Shown: piece by piece, positions 22,228 to 34,115 of the stretch
Numbering within the stretch: the first letter of the stretch is position 1
Layout: every line of letters begins with the position of its first letter
NCBI GenBank assembly: GCA_963576735.1
Contig: OY755177.1
Location: 7,378,001-7,442,000 of the forward strand
Source of the DNA: Bedellia somnulentella
Lineage: Eukaryota > Arthropoda > Insecta > Lepidoptera > Bedelliidae
Direction of reading: 5' to 3'
DNA: 64,000 bases
Notes under the pieces: model-generated
Databases searched by the model: none
The model's input: the letters and a program-made list of their open reading frames with translations, nothing else
What the model was told of the DNA's origin: nothing
Position numbers and translations under genes: made by a program

Positions 22228-24309
22228 GGATAAGAAAGACATTCGCAGAAGTTGTATAACACGGTTTTCTAAATGATACACGAAATAATAGCTGGTTTCA
22301 TTTTAAAGTTTGCTTGCGCATATGGAGATTATTATAAAATTTATTATAAAGATGTTTGAATTTAGATTTTTATCTGTACAAAAAACCAAACACTTAAAAA
22401 AAATCAAATACATACACGAATTGGGAACTAATCAGGGGTTATATTAAAATATTTTTGACACTATTTAATCTCACACAGGTGTATGTTTGTGTCAACGCGA
22501 CTAACTCGTTGACATATACTACTTATCAAATAAATTTCAATTAGATATTCAAATTAAATCAATTACAGAGAGGGAAAAATTATAATAAAAAAACAAAACA
22601 CACCTTTTTCATGGTATCTTATTTATGGATATAAATAAACTATGGGAAAATATCAGTATCTTAACTAGTTTATTTATATGTATATGGACACCCAAATTTA
22701 CTATTGTCTTGTGAACATTAATTCTAGCTATGCTATGAGGCGAACTTCTATCCCGAATTTGTATTAATGTTTTTTTATAACTATAACTTGTATAAAATGA
22801 TAGAAAAGTCGTACCCTACTATATTGTAAACAAAAACTCGTGGTAGACGGTGTCAGAAATAAATTTTACAATATTGTATAAAAGATATGCGCTCGTGTAT
22901 AATACAAGTGCGATAAAATCTCTGTGATGTCACCCATAAATAGTGTTATTGCAAAGGAGACCGTGAGTAACTACCGCTATCTCATTCGCACATTTTATCG
23001 CAGTCTGCCGCGAATATTTGTGTCGAGTATAGTGCAGGAGGTCTACTTTTCACACGATAATAGGCATAATTATCTCTTCTAACCCCTATTAACATTTATT
23101 TCTGTCTTCCTCACACGAAAAGAATAATCGGATTTAGTTAATTTTTATAAGTGGGTATAAGTAATGCAGTGGGTGATATTCGTCGAATCCAACGATACCT
23201 CCGTAGTGGTTGGTTTCAACAACTGGTAAGCGCCAAATATAATTATTTAAATATAATTTTATACTTGATTTAACTTTTTTTGACCTTTGAAGTGGCTTGA
23301 AGGACACTAATATAATTACAAGCGGTTAGAAAAGGTACAAATGCTTTTATAGTTGTTGATGTGAAGAGTTGATCATCTAGATAATTTAATGGACAGAATG
23401 ACCTTACTACTAGTATACAGGGTCTAAAATCTAAATTTATTTTATATAAAACTATTCTTAACATATCCTAAAGTAAAAAATGTATACTCTTTATATCTAT
23501 GCAGAAAATAATGTTGATAAAACACCGATTAAAACTTGTCACCGATATCAGAAATACTTATTCATTTTTAAATAAATGTACCCACGTAATTCATGTTCGT
23601 AAAATGTACCCACCTAATGTTGTATTATTTAAATATACTTATTAAATAAAATTAAGGCATAAAATAATGCATTTAATTGTGATCTGAATGTTATTGTTAT
23701 TATAGGTGTATGTAGTAGATGTGTTTTTGAAAATCGTATACGCCTTAATTGTATTGTATATCATCGTTTATGGAATCAATTAATTATAAGTCAGAAATGT
23801 TTTGAATGTCTATTTATTGTCAATATATTTAATTTTAATTATAAGTAAAAATAAAGTTTATATCCTTGACCAAACTGCCATATTTATACTAGTCAAAACA
23901 TTAAATTTCCTATTTTATCATGTTTAAGATAATAAATATCAAAGATATCAATTATAACTGATTTTTACTTGTTGCGCTTACTCTATAACAAATATCCTTT
24001 CAGTAAACGGACATCATTTTATCAATCATCTAGGTTTTATAAACAAGTGCTACAAAGTTTTTAAGTCAATGGACGGATTGGTCCCATAGCTTTCATTGAT
24101 TAGGGCCACAACGGAAATAAATATACGCTAAAAGAAATCGAATGGAGAAGAACCAGGTGGAACAAAGTTATTGTTTTACGATTCCTTCTTCTAGCTGTTT
24201 GGCTTTATTGTTAAGCTTATGTTATATGACTAGCGAGTACTTGTAGCCACTAACGTATAATGTTCAACGGGCAGTCGTATAACTATATTTAAAAAGAAAT
24301 CTCAGTAAG
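22228..24309. other. intergenic DNA, no gene recognised
   Basis: Long AT-rich stretch. The block 22890-23080 is less AT-rich and has ACTACCGCTATCTC and TTTTATCGCAGTCTGCCGCG, but no coding frame or splice signals that I can support. The minus-strand frame 23270-23464 is not convincing. Confidence 0.45.
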
Positions 24310-24440
24310 GAACCTTAGGCTTGCCAAGACTTAGTCTATGTTTCATAACTTTTAGAGATAAACTAGCAGCTCAATCGAGACTTGGCTAGTATTTTACAGA
24401 ATGTTTTTGGTGGGATTTCACTTCTTTTTGTAGAAACCTG
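24310..24440 (-). repeat. fragment of the OTU-carrying element
   Basis: Colinear with the non-coding end of the element in Rab27 intron 2: ATCGAGACTTGGC, then ATGTTTTTGGTGGGATTTCA and TTTTTGTA. It shows that the OTU element is a dispersed repeat and not a host gene unique to the intron. Confidence 0.6.
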
Positions 24441-24770
24441 GGTTTATTGATTGATTGTGTAGTGTAATTTGTGTAGTGTTTGAGTAGTAAAAGTTAATCA
24501 GCCGATTTTTTTATGTACTAGTAGCACAAGTACGCTTTATCATATATCTAATACAGCTGAAATAAGCTGAGGGTTCTTCATCAGGTACTTCAGACCTTCG
24601 ATTTTTGACATCAAATGAAGCGGCGATATCTTTAATAGTTTGGTTGAAGCCTTTTTATATTAATATTGAGCTCTTGTGTTCACTAATCAAGATTACTATG
24701 TACTCCAGATCTTCGATTATCATTTTCCTTGTTTTTATAGTTTTCCCTTTATGTGGCCATTAAACCCTAA

Positions 24771-24908
24771 CGCCCGATTTCTGAATTGACTATTCAAGCT
24801 GAGAACGACTTAAGTATCGTTTTGTCTCATTCAGTTGTTAAGATTTCAATGCGACAGAACGATACTTAAGTTGTTCTCAGCTGGGATACTCAATTCAGAA
24901 ATCAGGCG
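24771..24908. mobile_element. 138-bp palindromic MITE, TAA duplication
   Basis: The inverted arms begin CGCCCGATTTCTGAATTGA and end with the complement (…AATTCAGAAATCAGGCG). They extend over about 55 bp each, including GCTGAGAACGACTTAAGTAT. TAA flanks both sides (24768-24770, 24909-24911), a PIF/Harbinger-like 3-bp duplication. Confidence 0.8.
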
Positions 24909-24970
24909 TAACTCTACCAAATTTTAGCTCTCTGAGTACATTGGGAGTAAGAGTACTAGTTCTATTTTGA

Positions 24971-24987
24971 TGTGTGTGTGTGTGTGT
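24971..24987. repeat. (TG)n microsatellite
   Basis: An uninterrupted TG run of 17 bases. Confidence 0.9.
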
Positions 24988-25209
24988 CATAAATTTTAAA
25001 CTTTGCTATAGCTTAACTTCGGATCTAAAAGATCTGCAGACTTGAAATAGACAGACTTGCTTTAAAGAGTCAATTTTGTGACGCTCAAACTATGTTGGAT
25101 TTCGCTTTGTGTGCTGTTATGTTTGAGTATGGGACAGGTCCGTGTCTAGCTGGTTGAAAACCTTATTTTGATACACTTTTGAGCTAGTTTTTACTCCCTT
25201 TACCACAAA

Positions 25210-25270
25210 AATGCCTGCCACCCTGAGGCAGCAATGGGTTAGTGCTATTTCTAAGCCCACACTACACAAC
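25210..25270 (-). repeat. SINE-like family A head fragment
   Basis: AGCAATGGGTTAGTGCTATT and CTAAGCCCACACTACACAAC match the head of family A, minus orientation. Confidence 0.55.
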
Positions 25271-25549
25271 ATGTACTTTAATTTACTGATGTAAAAGATA
25301 TTTTGTGCCTTTGGTTTTGCTTCGTGCCTCGGAAATCTATATTCTACATTGTTTGGATTTTAATTGTGGCCATTTTGTTGTGACTTTTCATTAAGACTCG
25401 CAATGATTTCTTTGTGAAAATTGCAATTTAATACAGTTACCTAATATATTTATCAAATATTTCATCAACCCTAATACCGCGATGTAACAGTTTCGCCTTC
25501 CTAAAATTTTAAATGTGTAGTACGCTAGTAAACTATATTACAAACATAC

Positions 25550-25705
25550 ATATAATCACTGTTAGAGGTAGCCAGAGCTTCGGAATAAGAAATTGCTCAG
25601 GCACTTTTGGAATTTGTGTGGAGATAACAAAGGTTTGCAGTGAATATTCTTAGCCGCCTACAGGAAGCAATGGGGTAGTGCTATTCAGAGCCGACACTAC
25701 ACAGC
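25550..25705 (-). repeat. SINE-like family A, internally deleted
   Basis: The tail side (ATAATCACTG, GGTAGCCAGAGCTTCGGAAT) and the head (GGGGTAGTGCTATTCAGAGC) are present, but about 100 bp in the middle is missing. Confidence 0.7.
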
Positions 25706-25944
25706 TTTTTGCAACATTTATTAACTCTCCAATCCCAAGTCTTGATACTTGTTACTATTGATTTGTATTTTGATATTTAAAATGTTCCCAGTGTCATCTA
25801 TCTTTCTCTACACAAACTATTAATAATTGTATGATCTTGTTTAACTTGCGAATGAACTTTGCAAAGAAACAACAGTCAATAACTTATATACTAATAAAGC
25901 CTTACTTTTGGTGATGGGTATTTTTTTTTTAAATACTTTTGGAC

Positions 25945-26140
25945 CGATGGGCCAAAAGAGCCACGCAATGGGCTCCCGATGTAAAGAGATAGCGTGGCCG
26001 ACCAAGGAAAAGATGGAGTGACGTGTTAGGTCTCTGGGACAAGAACTGGTGAGAGACCGTTTAAGACCATCTGGAGTGGAAGAAGGGGAGAGAGGTCTTT
26101 GCCCAGCAGTGGGACATAAATGGCTTATAATAATAGAGTT
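25945..26140 (+). pseudogene. LINE polymerase C-terminus (RTE-like), broken
   Basis: In one frame from 25945 the sequence reads RWAKRATQWAPDVKR, a stop, RGRPRKRWSDVLGLWDKNW, and after two more stops EWKKGREVFAQQWDINGL with a terminal stop at 26128. The RGRPxxRW and Q-Q-W patterns are typical of the end of RTE/Jockey-like polymerases in Lepidoptera. A short (TAA)n-like tail follows. The clade is uncertain. Confidence 0.65.
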
Positions 26141-26159
26141 TAGTTTTACTTGGCCCTGA

Positions 26160-27420
26160 ATCCTCTAAGTACACTCTTGTAGAATTCGGGGACAGGCTTT
26201 CAGTTTCGGAGAGGCGGACCACGTTTGCCTCATATCCTTTTACATGAATGACCTGAAGCTTTACGTCCCCACGGCTGACAGATTTGCGAAGCTACTGACG
26301 ACACTAATAAATTCAGTGGTTCCGTCAAAATGAAGCTCGGGGTCGATAAGTGTGCGGTCATTCATGTCGAGAAGGGGCATGTCTTGCTCTCTGATGGTGT
26401 CGATGTCAGCACCAATCATTTGAGGGCACTCTCCGAGGCTGAAACATACCGGTATCTGGGCACGCCACAGACCATCGATGTAAAGGATGCAGACGTTAAA
26501 CAGAGTGTTCGAGACGAGTTTTGTGGACGCCTAAAAACTGTGCTTTATAGCTACTTGTTAGGCGTTAATAAAATCCGAACCATTAACTCCTGGGTCATGC
26601 CTGTACTGATGTACACATTTAGCGTGCTCAGATGGACTCAGTCCGAACTAGACGCTCTGGACAGACGAGTCCGCACGACGACGGCCTCTCATCGAATGCG
26701 TCATCCGAGATCGTCGGTTCCTCTTGGGTGCCAAAACGATGCACTGCCAGCAAAGCCTTCCTGATACAAAACCAGGTTATCAAGTCTCGGTACTATCGTA
26801 AATACATCTCATATCATCATACTACAGACATTTGTCGAGCACGTGGCCGTCCCGGAGAGTCACTTAGGTATGTTATTTCCGGTTGTTCGGCTCTTGCTAA
26901 CATTGAGCTTTTCTCTTTACATTAACTTGCACAGACACAACCAAGCAGCCAAAATTCTACATTAGGAGCTCGCTCTAAAATACGGACTCTAGCAACAGAG
27001 GCTGCCGTATTACAAGTATCTGCCGGAGCAAATCCTAGAAAACGACCGTGCCAAAATCTATTGGGACCGATCCGTTATCACGGACAGGACTATTCTCGCG
27101 AATAAACCTGATATCGTGGTATGGGATCGGTCGCAGTCGAGGGTATTTCTAGTGGATGTCACTATCCCTCATGACGAGGGTCTCGTAAAAGCCGATACCG
27201 ATAAGTGTCGGAAATATCTCGGTCTGACTCACGAGATCCTCTACATGCGGGGTGTTAATTCGACAGAAATAATCCCAATTGTTTTGTCCGCGAACGGGTT
27301 AATTCCAATCAGCCTCGTGACCAACTTAGGCGGTTGGATTTCTGTGGCGTGTCGGTTCCAGCACAAATGCAGAAGGCAGTGCTGCTCGATACGGCTCGGA
27401 TCATCCGTCGGTTCTTGAAC
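26160..27420 (+). pseudogene. non-LTR retrotransposon of the restriction-like-endonuclease class, relic
   Basis: Three pieces are in order. Around 26225-26290 a polymerase-box remnant reads YMNDLKLYVPTADRF, with ND where DD is expected. 26330-26764 has MKLGVDKCAVIHVEKG, AETYRYLGTPQ, and the thumb-like WVMPVLMYTFSVLRWTQSEL plus DALDRRVRT. 27116-27320 has VWDRSQSRVFLVDVTIPHDE and KCRKYLGLTHEILYMR, which matches the (P)D ... D-V layout of restriction-like endonuclease domains in R2/R4/Dong-type LINEs. Stops and frameshifts separate the pieces and no N-terminal zinc fingers are seen. Dead copy. Confidence 0.7.
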
Positions 27421-27663
27421 CTGAGTCTCTTACCCCGACGACCGACTGTTCTTTTGTCGGGGAGTACCGCCTCTCCCATTATTATTTTTATATTCTCATT
27501 TTCGGCCATGGGAGAGGCGAGGAACTTAAAGTCATTCCCAATAATAAGAATACGAAACCCATATTATTGTTTATAATTAAGCGACATTTAAAAAGAAGAA
27601 GTTTTATACAAGATTTGTTTTGTAATCGGATGTTAAATGGCATTTAAACGCAGAACGTAAGTT

Positions 27664-27908
27664 ACATACATACATATACTCACGGCTATGAATCCCTTGA
27701 AGGGGTAGCCAGAGCTAGGGAATCAGAAATTCCTCGGCCACTTTTGGAAGTTGTATAGGGAAAAGATGGTGGAATAAGGTTGTTGGTGATGGGTCTCCAA
27801 CAGCATCGCCCAATAATCCCTTAAAAGCCCCAATATCATTAGTCGCCTCTTACATACACCCACCGGAAGAAATGGGGTAGTGTTATTCTATGCCGACACT
27901 ACACGGCA
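27664..27908 (-). repeat. SINE-like family A copy
   Basis: Full-length, tail CATACATACATATACTCACG and head GCCGACACTACACGGC. Confidence 0.8.
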
Positions 27909-30180
27909 CACGTTAACGTTAGTTAGTTGTAAAATAATTATCCTTAAATGCAGTTTTCAGCCTGATTACCTTTTCCTTGGTATCATTGGAGAAGATCAGA
28001 TTTTTATTTTTACTAAGTAAACGTACTCTACATTTATTTTGTATTATTTCTTGAGATTAATTAAGTTGGCCTCTGTCACCATATAAAAAATGTTCTATTT
28101 TTTTTCTTTTCCTATTTTAATAAATAAGAGAACAATGCAGAATTGTATAGAATATGGCGAAAAGAGTAGAACAATATGGTATCATAATTTACGTCACAGT
28201 TATGAGGCCGCTGCTACCTATCTCCCAAAACAGCTAAGTGGCTGCTATATTCGCTTAACTATTTGATGCAACTCCCTCATGCTTCTCACCAATTTTGATT
28301 CGAGAAGAAATGATAAACCTAGTTCTGACCTGAATAGTTTTGCTTCAAGTACTAATATGTAAAATTCAAACTGAGAATTATGAAGTTCTACACACGAAAG
28401 GTGATGTTTTTTCCGGAAATATAATACTGAACCGTCGAACGATACGTGCCGCATTGCGTAGCACTATTTTCTGCCGGAGTCGACAAGCCAACGGAATCAC
28501 ATTACTTCTAGTACTTTACGATTTTATTTATATGTTATGTACTAGGTAGGTAAGGTTATATTTTCTAAGTAATTTACGAAGAAAAATATTAAGTCATAAG
28601 AATTAGTGTAATACTCCAGGTTTGCACGGGTAGTGTTATTTTTCGAACATCCAATTGGTTTCTTCAATCACTGCTCACTTCATACAAAATTAAGAGTGAT
28701 AACGTAGACTATGCTTCTTCTGAAAGCTGTAGGTTTCTATCAATGAAATATTTTTTTCGTAGTAGTTCCGGAGCATTTTCATTTAAGACTAACTACCAAC
28801 ACCCCATCAAATGTTATAATTTGTTATAATAAGTTTACAAATACTTAGATTATCCATTCACAATGATTATTTATTATTATATTAATTCACAAGTAAAACA
28901 TTTTCTGCTATGATTCCCACTCAACATTAAAAGTATTGAAGCATTTTGTCGTAACCGAGTCTTCAAGAGTCAGTTTCCCGGAATAAAATACCGTTTGCTT
29001 CTTATAGGTTTATTTCTATTCCCGTATCTCAGAATTGTTAAAAAAAGTCCTCCGAAACGAATTGTTTATTTTGAAATGTTGTGTGTAGATTAGTTCCATT
29101 GCCTTAGAAGGTCAGGGTGATCGATCACATTATTTAATGAAAGAATTTTTGTGGGGTTTATTAGTAGATTTACAAATTCATGAAAGCCGTGTTGATAACT
29201 AAAAGACAACTATTAAAAGAAAAATATGTAGCCCTATGATGATAAATTACATCAGTTTAACCAATAATCTTAATGATTAAATAACAAACTCGCGGATGTT
29301 TGTAGTTATTAATAGATGATCAGAACAGACGCAAAGTTTGAGTAAGTCAAGTTTAATATTATCATGTAATGCTTTTATTCTGAAAACTATAACATATGAG
29401 ACGAAGGGCGAGAGTAAAGTTTGCTCATAGATGCTATTTAAATTAGTATCGGAAATTTTGTTCACAACATTGTTGTTTAGTATTTCAAGAATCTCAAATA
29501 AAGCTTCCTAAAGTTCTGTTTAATTAGAAACACTGAAGTTCACGTTCATACGAATCTTACACCGTAGTATTTATTTAGTAACCCCACACCGGCGAGGGTG
29601 AAGAGTTTACCAAACTGCAATCAACTAGCCCCGTAGCCCCTCAACACGTGATATAAACCGAATCCCGAGCCAATCAGATATCGACCTTAATCCATTGTCT
29701 TACAGCTATCGAGGAAATTTATTGCGATACTAAATTAGGGTGAGTGGGTTACTTATCCGTAGACTTTATTGTAATGATGTAAGGTTGAAATTGGAATATG
29801 AATGCAAGAGATGTGGTGGCTGCGACTGCGTCCCTTGTGCGCAGTCGCAATGCGGAACAACGTCACACTACAGATTGCCTCTGGGTGTTCAGATATTTAA
29901 TGGGCTTCACTCTGATTCATTTTAAAGGACTATTTTTGGTTTTAATTTCACAGGGATCTTAAATATCGAAAATTATATCTTTTATATTTATTTTGTTTGA
30001 TGAATAATTTAAGAATTCATTTGTTGCATGATGTTTTTATTTACAGTTTTATAAAAACATAGGTAACTACAATAATTAACAAATAATATGACTCACACCC
30101 AAATAATAAAAAATACAAAAGTCCATTTGCCGCACATTAGAATACCAAACTATCCTTAAAACGCATTATTTAGCATTAAT
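27909..30180. other. intergenic DNA, no gene recognised
   Basis: No supportable coding frame. Frames at 28245-28454, 28340-28549, 29277-29465 and 29740-29925 show no domain, codon bias or splice context. A perfect small hairpin occurs at 29821-29849. Confidence 0.45.
29821..29849. other. perfect 10-bp hairpin
   Basis: TGCGACTGCG, a nine-base loop TCCCTTGTG, then CGCAGTCGCA. It is GC-rich in an AT-rich setting. No function is evident. Confidence 0.5.
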
Positions 30181-30377
30181 CTAATTTATTACGAGGGGTT
30201 GATCGAACCCTATGTTATCACGAGAGGGGTTCGAAGTCCATGGTACCGCAGCTACTTCGCGACCAACTTCAGGCCACATCTTTGTTTATTAGTTGAAGAC
30301 AACAGAGCTGCCGGCTCGGCCACATGTACTGCAGCATCCATTTGTCGATATTCTCGATCGAGTATCGTCTCTAGTTT

Positions 30378-30484
30378 TAGCAGTGATAATTCACGTCTTG
30401 TTTCGTGTTCAGTGTAGTGCGGGTATTCAGTTCAGTGGTGTGTGCGATTCTTATAAGATTCGGTTTGCGACGTTCCGATACGAC
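30378..30484 (+). promoter_or_regulatory. candidate promoter and non-coding first exon
   Basis: The region is GC-richer than its surroundings and contains initiator-like TTCAGTG (A at 30411) and TTCAGTT (A at 30429). AGATTC, DPE-like, lies at the expected +28 of the second. The stretch ends at CGATACGAC|GTAAGTTTTC, a strong splice donor at 30485. There is no long reading frame consistent with a protein, so a 5' leader exon is the simplest reading. Its gene is not known. The next plus-strand coding exon recognised is the PDZ exon at 60542. Confidence 0.4.
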
Positions 30485-30639
30485 GTAAGTTTTCTGTTTC
30501 TGTTTATTAAATGTCGGCGAAGTTCAGGTTCGACTTCTTACTAAGTAATGTTTAGAAGTTGTTTGGTTTTGAAGGGGCTTGTTTTATTTTTACAAACTAT
30601 TATTTACTATACAATCTTTTTCTTGTTCAAGACTTCCAA

Positions 30640-30712
30640 AAGTATCTGAGAAATTTCTGATTCCCAACTTCTAGCCTCCCCTATTTGGGATTTATACCCA
30701 AAGAGGGTTTTA
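30640..30712 (+). repeat. SINE-like family A 3' fragment
   Basis: ACTTCCAAAAGTATCTGAGA, then CTAGCCTCCCCTATTTGGGA and TTTATACC match the hairpin end of family A. Confidence 0.5.
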
Positions 30713-31038
30713 TTATTTTCATTAGCTTTTTCGATTTACAATACCTGATACTTTTTAGTGAAACCTTAATAAGTCTTTCAAAAAGGATTATTTTGCTAAA
30801 GTATAGCTAAAATATATTTATGTAAGCATGATAATATGATAAAATAATCTTATTTAATATTGATGGCCAAATAATTATAGCTCACTTAATATTAAAAAAT
30901 ATACAAAAGTATTTATAATATAGTTCGGCGCATAGAGAGTATGAATGAAAATAAACAGGTGGAAGAGATACATACAGCCAATCTAAAGGTAATGCCACTG
31001 GAGGTCGACCACGGAGGACATATTTATATCTAGTATAT

Positions 31039-31300
31039 GTGGCTGTGTAGTGCCGGCTTAGAATAGCACTACCCCATTTCTTCCGGTGGGTGTACGTAAG
31101 AGGCGACTTACGGTATTGGGGCTTTTAAGGGATTTTTTTTTGGGCGATGCGGTTGGAAACCCATCACCAACAACCTTTACACCATCTTTTCCCCACGCAA
31201 CTTCCAAAAGTGGCTGAGGAATTTTTTATTCCCTAGCTCTGGTTACCCCTTCAAGGGATTTATAGCCGTGAGTATATGTATGTATGTATGTATATAATGA
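31039..31300 (+). repeat. SINE-like family A copy
   Basis: Full-length, plus orientation: head GGCTGTGTAGTGCCGGCTTA, tail GTGAGTATATGTATGTATG. Confidence 0.85.
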
Positions 31301-32219
31301 GCAGAAATACCAGTGTATTGAAAATAAATATGAATGTAAATTAATCTCGGGAAATTAACCAGGATCTTAAAAAGTTGCGATTTACAGTATCAGGCTACCC
31401 TAACCGGAGCTAATGTAAGATATGTTTGCATATATGTAAAAGTAAATTTTACATTCAATGAACTTTATTCGGTTAAAACATAATTATGAACAGATTTCTG
31501 TAACATGCATGTCATTAAATAAGACCGTATTTCAGTACATAGATTTATTGCGATAAATCCACATAATCCGTACTTAAATTTTTGCCACAATTTACATATA
31601 TTTTAAGCGTTCTGGTGAATTTAGGCGGGCCACAATCACTATGTTTAATTTTGTTTTCATAATAACTTATTATTATATATCAGGTGGTTTCGTTTCGTAT
31701 TTCATTTATTTGTCTATAATTATGCGATCGAATGTACTTTATTTCATTCTTATTTGTTTCGTTTGTTTTCTCATATGTCGGAAATCGTCTCAGCTAAAGA
31801 GTCTTAAAGATATAATGTTAAATCGACATTTGTGAAATTAATAATTTAAATCATTTTAAAAGTTAGTAGGACGATGTTGATAAAGACCCGTCTCAAAACA
31901 TACAAAACATCCTTTATAATATTTTTTCCATTTATTCAGAAGATCTGGCAACCCCTTTTTGGTATGTAATACTTATACATATAAAGATATATTCATACTA
32001 TGAATAGCTGTGAGTATATGTTTGTATTTAATTACAAGGAAGATGTACAGAGGGTTGTAATTATTAATATTGTATTATTGTTGGTTTTAAACCTAATTCT
32101 CTTGAAACTTGTATCAACATAAGGATATTTTGTGTAAAAACTTTGATTGCAAAACAAATAAAAATAAACCTAACTTTTTAAACCCTAAAGAGTTTTTGCT
32201 CTTTAATCTAAAAAGTTCT
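31301..32219. other. intergenic DNA, nothing recognised
   Basis: AT-rich. The 64-codon frame 31641-31835 is hydrophobic but AT-driven and has no supporting context. Confidence 0.45.
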
Positions 32220-32283
32220 TTCAGGATCGTACAAAGTGACGATCGACAGACTATGCCTACCCCAATGAACTAATGGCGTGATT
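32220..32283 (+). repeat. family B fragment
   Basis: TCAGGATCGTACAAAGTGAC, CGATCGACAGACTATGCCTA and CCCCAATGAACTAATGGCGT match family B near its 3' end. The microsatellite tail is lost. Confidence 0.6.
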
Positions 32284-32649
32284 AGTACCAACAAAAATGC
32301 TCTATGCTCGTTTAAAGAAAAAAACATACTCTGACTTCAGTCAATACCCCACAATACCCAATTTGCTCTTAAACTCGAATGCTCGTACTCAAATGTAGAG
32401 CTTTTGTTTGCATCCTTTGTGTACTCGAATAATGATAGGCTGAAAACAAACCACGGTAACAATGCATGTAGCCGGGATCTACCCGCCAAGAGCATTTTAC
32501 TTTTTGCGTCGGTCATCAGTGGAAAAGTGTGGTAAAAATGCGAACCATTTTTTAAAACGAATCAACTTTTTAACGCAAATATTTTGAGGAGAAATCTGAT
32601 TCGTTTTTTGGCTGGTTTTATTTGCTCAGTTTAAAAGTATAATTGTAGT

Positions 32650-32890
32650 GCACATACATACACTCACGGCTATATATCCTTAGAAGGGGTAGCCAGAGCT
32701 TCGGAATAAGAAATGTCTTAGCCATGGCCCCACACGTGGGGATATAAGATTGTAAAACAAAGGTTTTTGGTGATGATGATGAGTCTCCAGCCGCATCGCC
32801 CAAAAATCACTTTAAAAGCACTAGTACCGTTTGCCGCCTCTTCTGACCACCCACGGGAAGAAATGCGGTAGTGCTATTCCTCGCCAACAA
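32650..32890 (-). repeat. SINE-like family A copy, diverged
   Basis: Tail CATACATACACTCACGGC, hairpin and middle are recognisable. The head is decayed (CGGTAGTGCTATTCCTCGCC). Confidence 0.7.
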
Positions 32891-33065
32891 ACACAGTGTT
32901 GTAAATGTAGTACAAAAGTGCAATAACTAAAGTTTAATTGTTTCATAAACCCAAATGAATTTCAGAATAGAATCAAAACACATACTGACCTCAGAAAAAT
33001 AATAACTATTTTATGTCCAGATACAAAAAGATCTAAAGTGTTTTAACCCATGGCTTAGTACAAAT

Positions 33066-33182
33066 TTGCCCTGAGGGTTCTCTCACGATGTTTTCCCTCA
33101 CCGTTAACCACTCATCTGACTTTTTAACCCGCACCTGTCTTTATGATAGGCGGGTGTTCTACCCATTGAGCTATCACAGTTG
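33066..33182 (-). repeat. tRNA-derived SINE family C head fragment
   Basis: Contains CTCACGATGTTTTCCCTCAC and CCGTTAACCA of the body and GTTCTACCCATTGAGCTATC, the complement of a box A. Confidence 0.6.
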
Positions 33183-34004
33183 TTTATTTTTTGACCGTTT
33201 CTTTTTTTCTATTTTACTGCAAAAAAAAATCGAACTGTATAAAGTCGACAAAACTCTAACAACAGGCACACACACACATACGTCTACGACGCGGAAATTA
33301 AATTGACTTCTGTAATTCGTATTAATGAATCCCAAACATACATCTTTAGTTCTTCCTTCTAAAGCTACAGCATGATTAATGACGTGCTAAGCCCACAACT
33401 CCGTCAAGGTAAGAATTTACCGTTTATTCTAGTCTTAATATAAACAGTTCAATCTGAATGTTTCATGAAATTCTCAGTGTTTATGTTACACAGAAAATAT
33501 AGAGGAAGGTCGGCTGTTGAAGCAACTGGAAACATTTGTGCCACACATGTCTTTCTGATCCAATAACGGAAATAAAAATTCCTGTATGTTACAGTATGAT
33601 TTGCTTTCAGCTATTTCTTTGTATTCCTGTCCTGTCTGTCTTATTTGACGTAATAAATTCAATGCTCAAGACAGTTTGGAATTTAATATCCCTGTTAATA
33701 AATTTATTGGGTGCAATCTTTTGACAGTTGGATGAGGACGGCCGCCGTGGCGGCAGCTTATCTGTCTGTTTCAACCCCTGTCAGCGGCAGGCGCGGACAC
33801 TTACGATATTTCAGTTATCTCGTTAAAAATTATTGGCTAAGCTTCTGAACATTGTTTCAAGATTTGGTAATAGTTCAATATAATTCATTAGTCAATCATT
33901 TTAACGATATTTATGTAAATTATTTAGTTAAAAGGCGCCTTAAGCGTACAAAATATGTTTATGCTTAATTAATTAAGGAATAATAGTAACCCATTTTTTC
34001 CGCG
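33183..34004. other. intergenic DNA; one GC-rich patch
   Basis: 33731-33805 (GACGGCCGCCGTGGCGGCAG) is strikingly GC-rich, but I can define no coding frame, splice site or repeat boundary. The frame 33536-33724 is not supported. Confidence 0.35.
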
Positions 34005-34115
34005 TCGCTGGTGTCGTGAATCGTGATAGCTTAGCGTTAAGGCTTTCAAATGTGGCTTTAGGATTGCCAATACTATAGTTCTGGCTACCCCTTTTTGGGA
34101 TTTTAAGCCATTAAC
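34005..34115 (+). repeat. tRNA-like head joined to a family A-type tail
   Basis: CGTGATAGCTTAGCGTTAAG resembles a tRNA box A. About 40 bases on, CTGGCTACCCCTTTTTGGGA and TTTTAAGCC match the hairpin end of family A. Short and degenerate, so tentative. Confidence 0.35.

Noticed and set aside
29740..29925. cysteine-rich 61-codon frame
   Set aside because: The cysteines come from the GC-rich hairpin at 29821-29849. No signal peptide, splice context or known spacing was seen.
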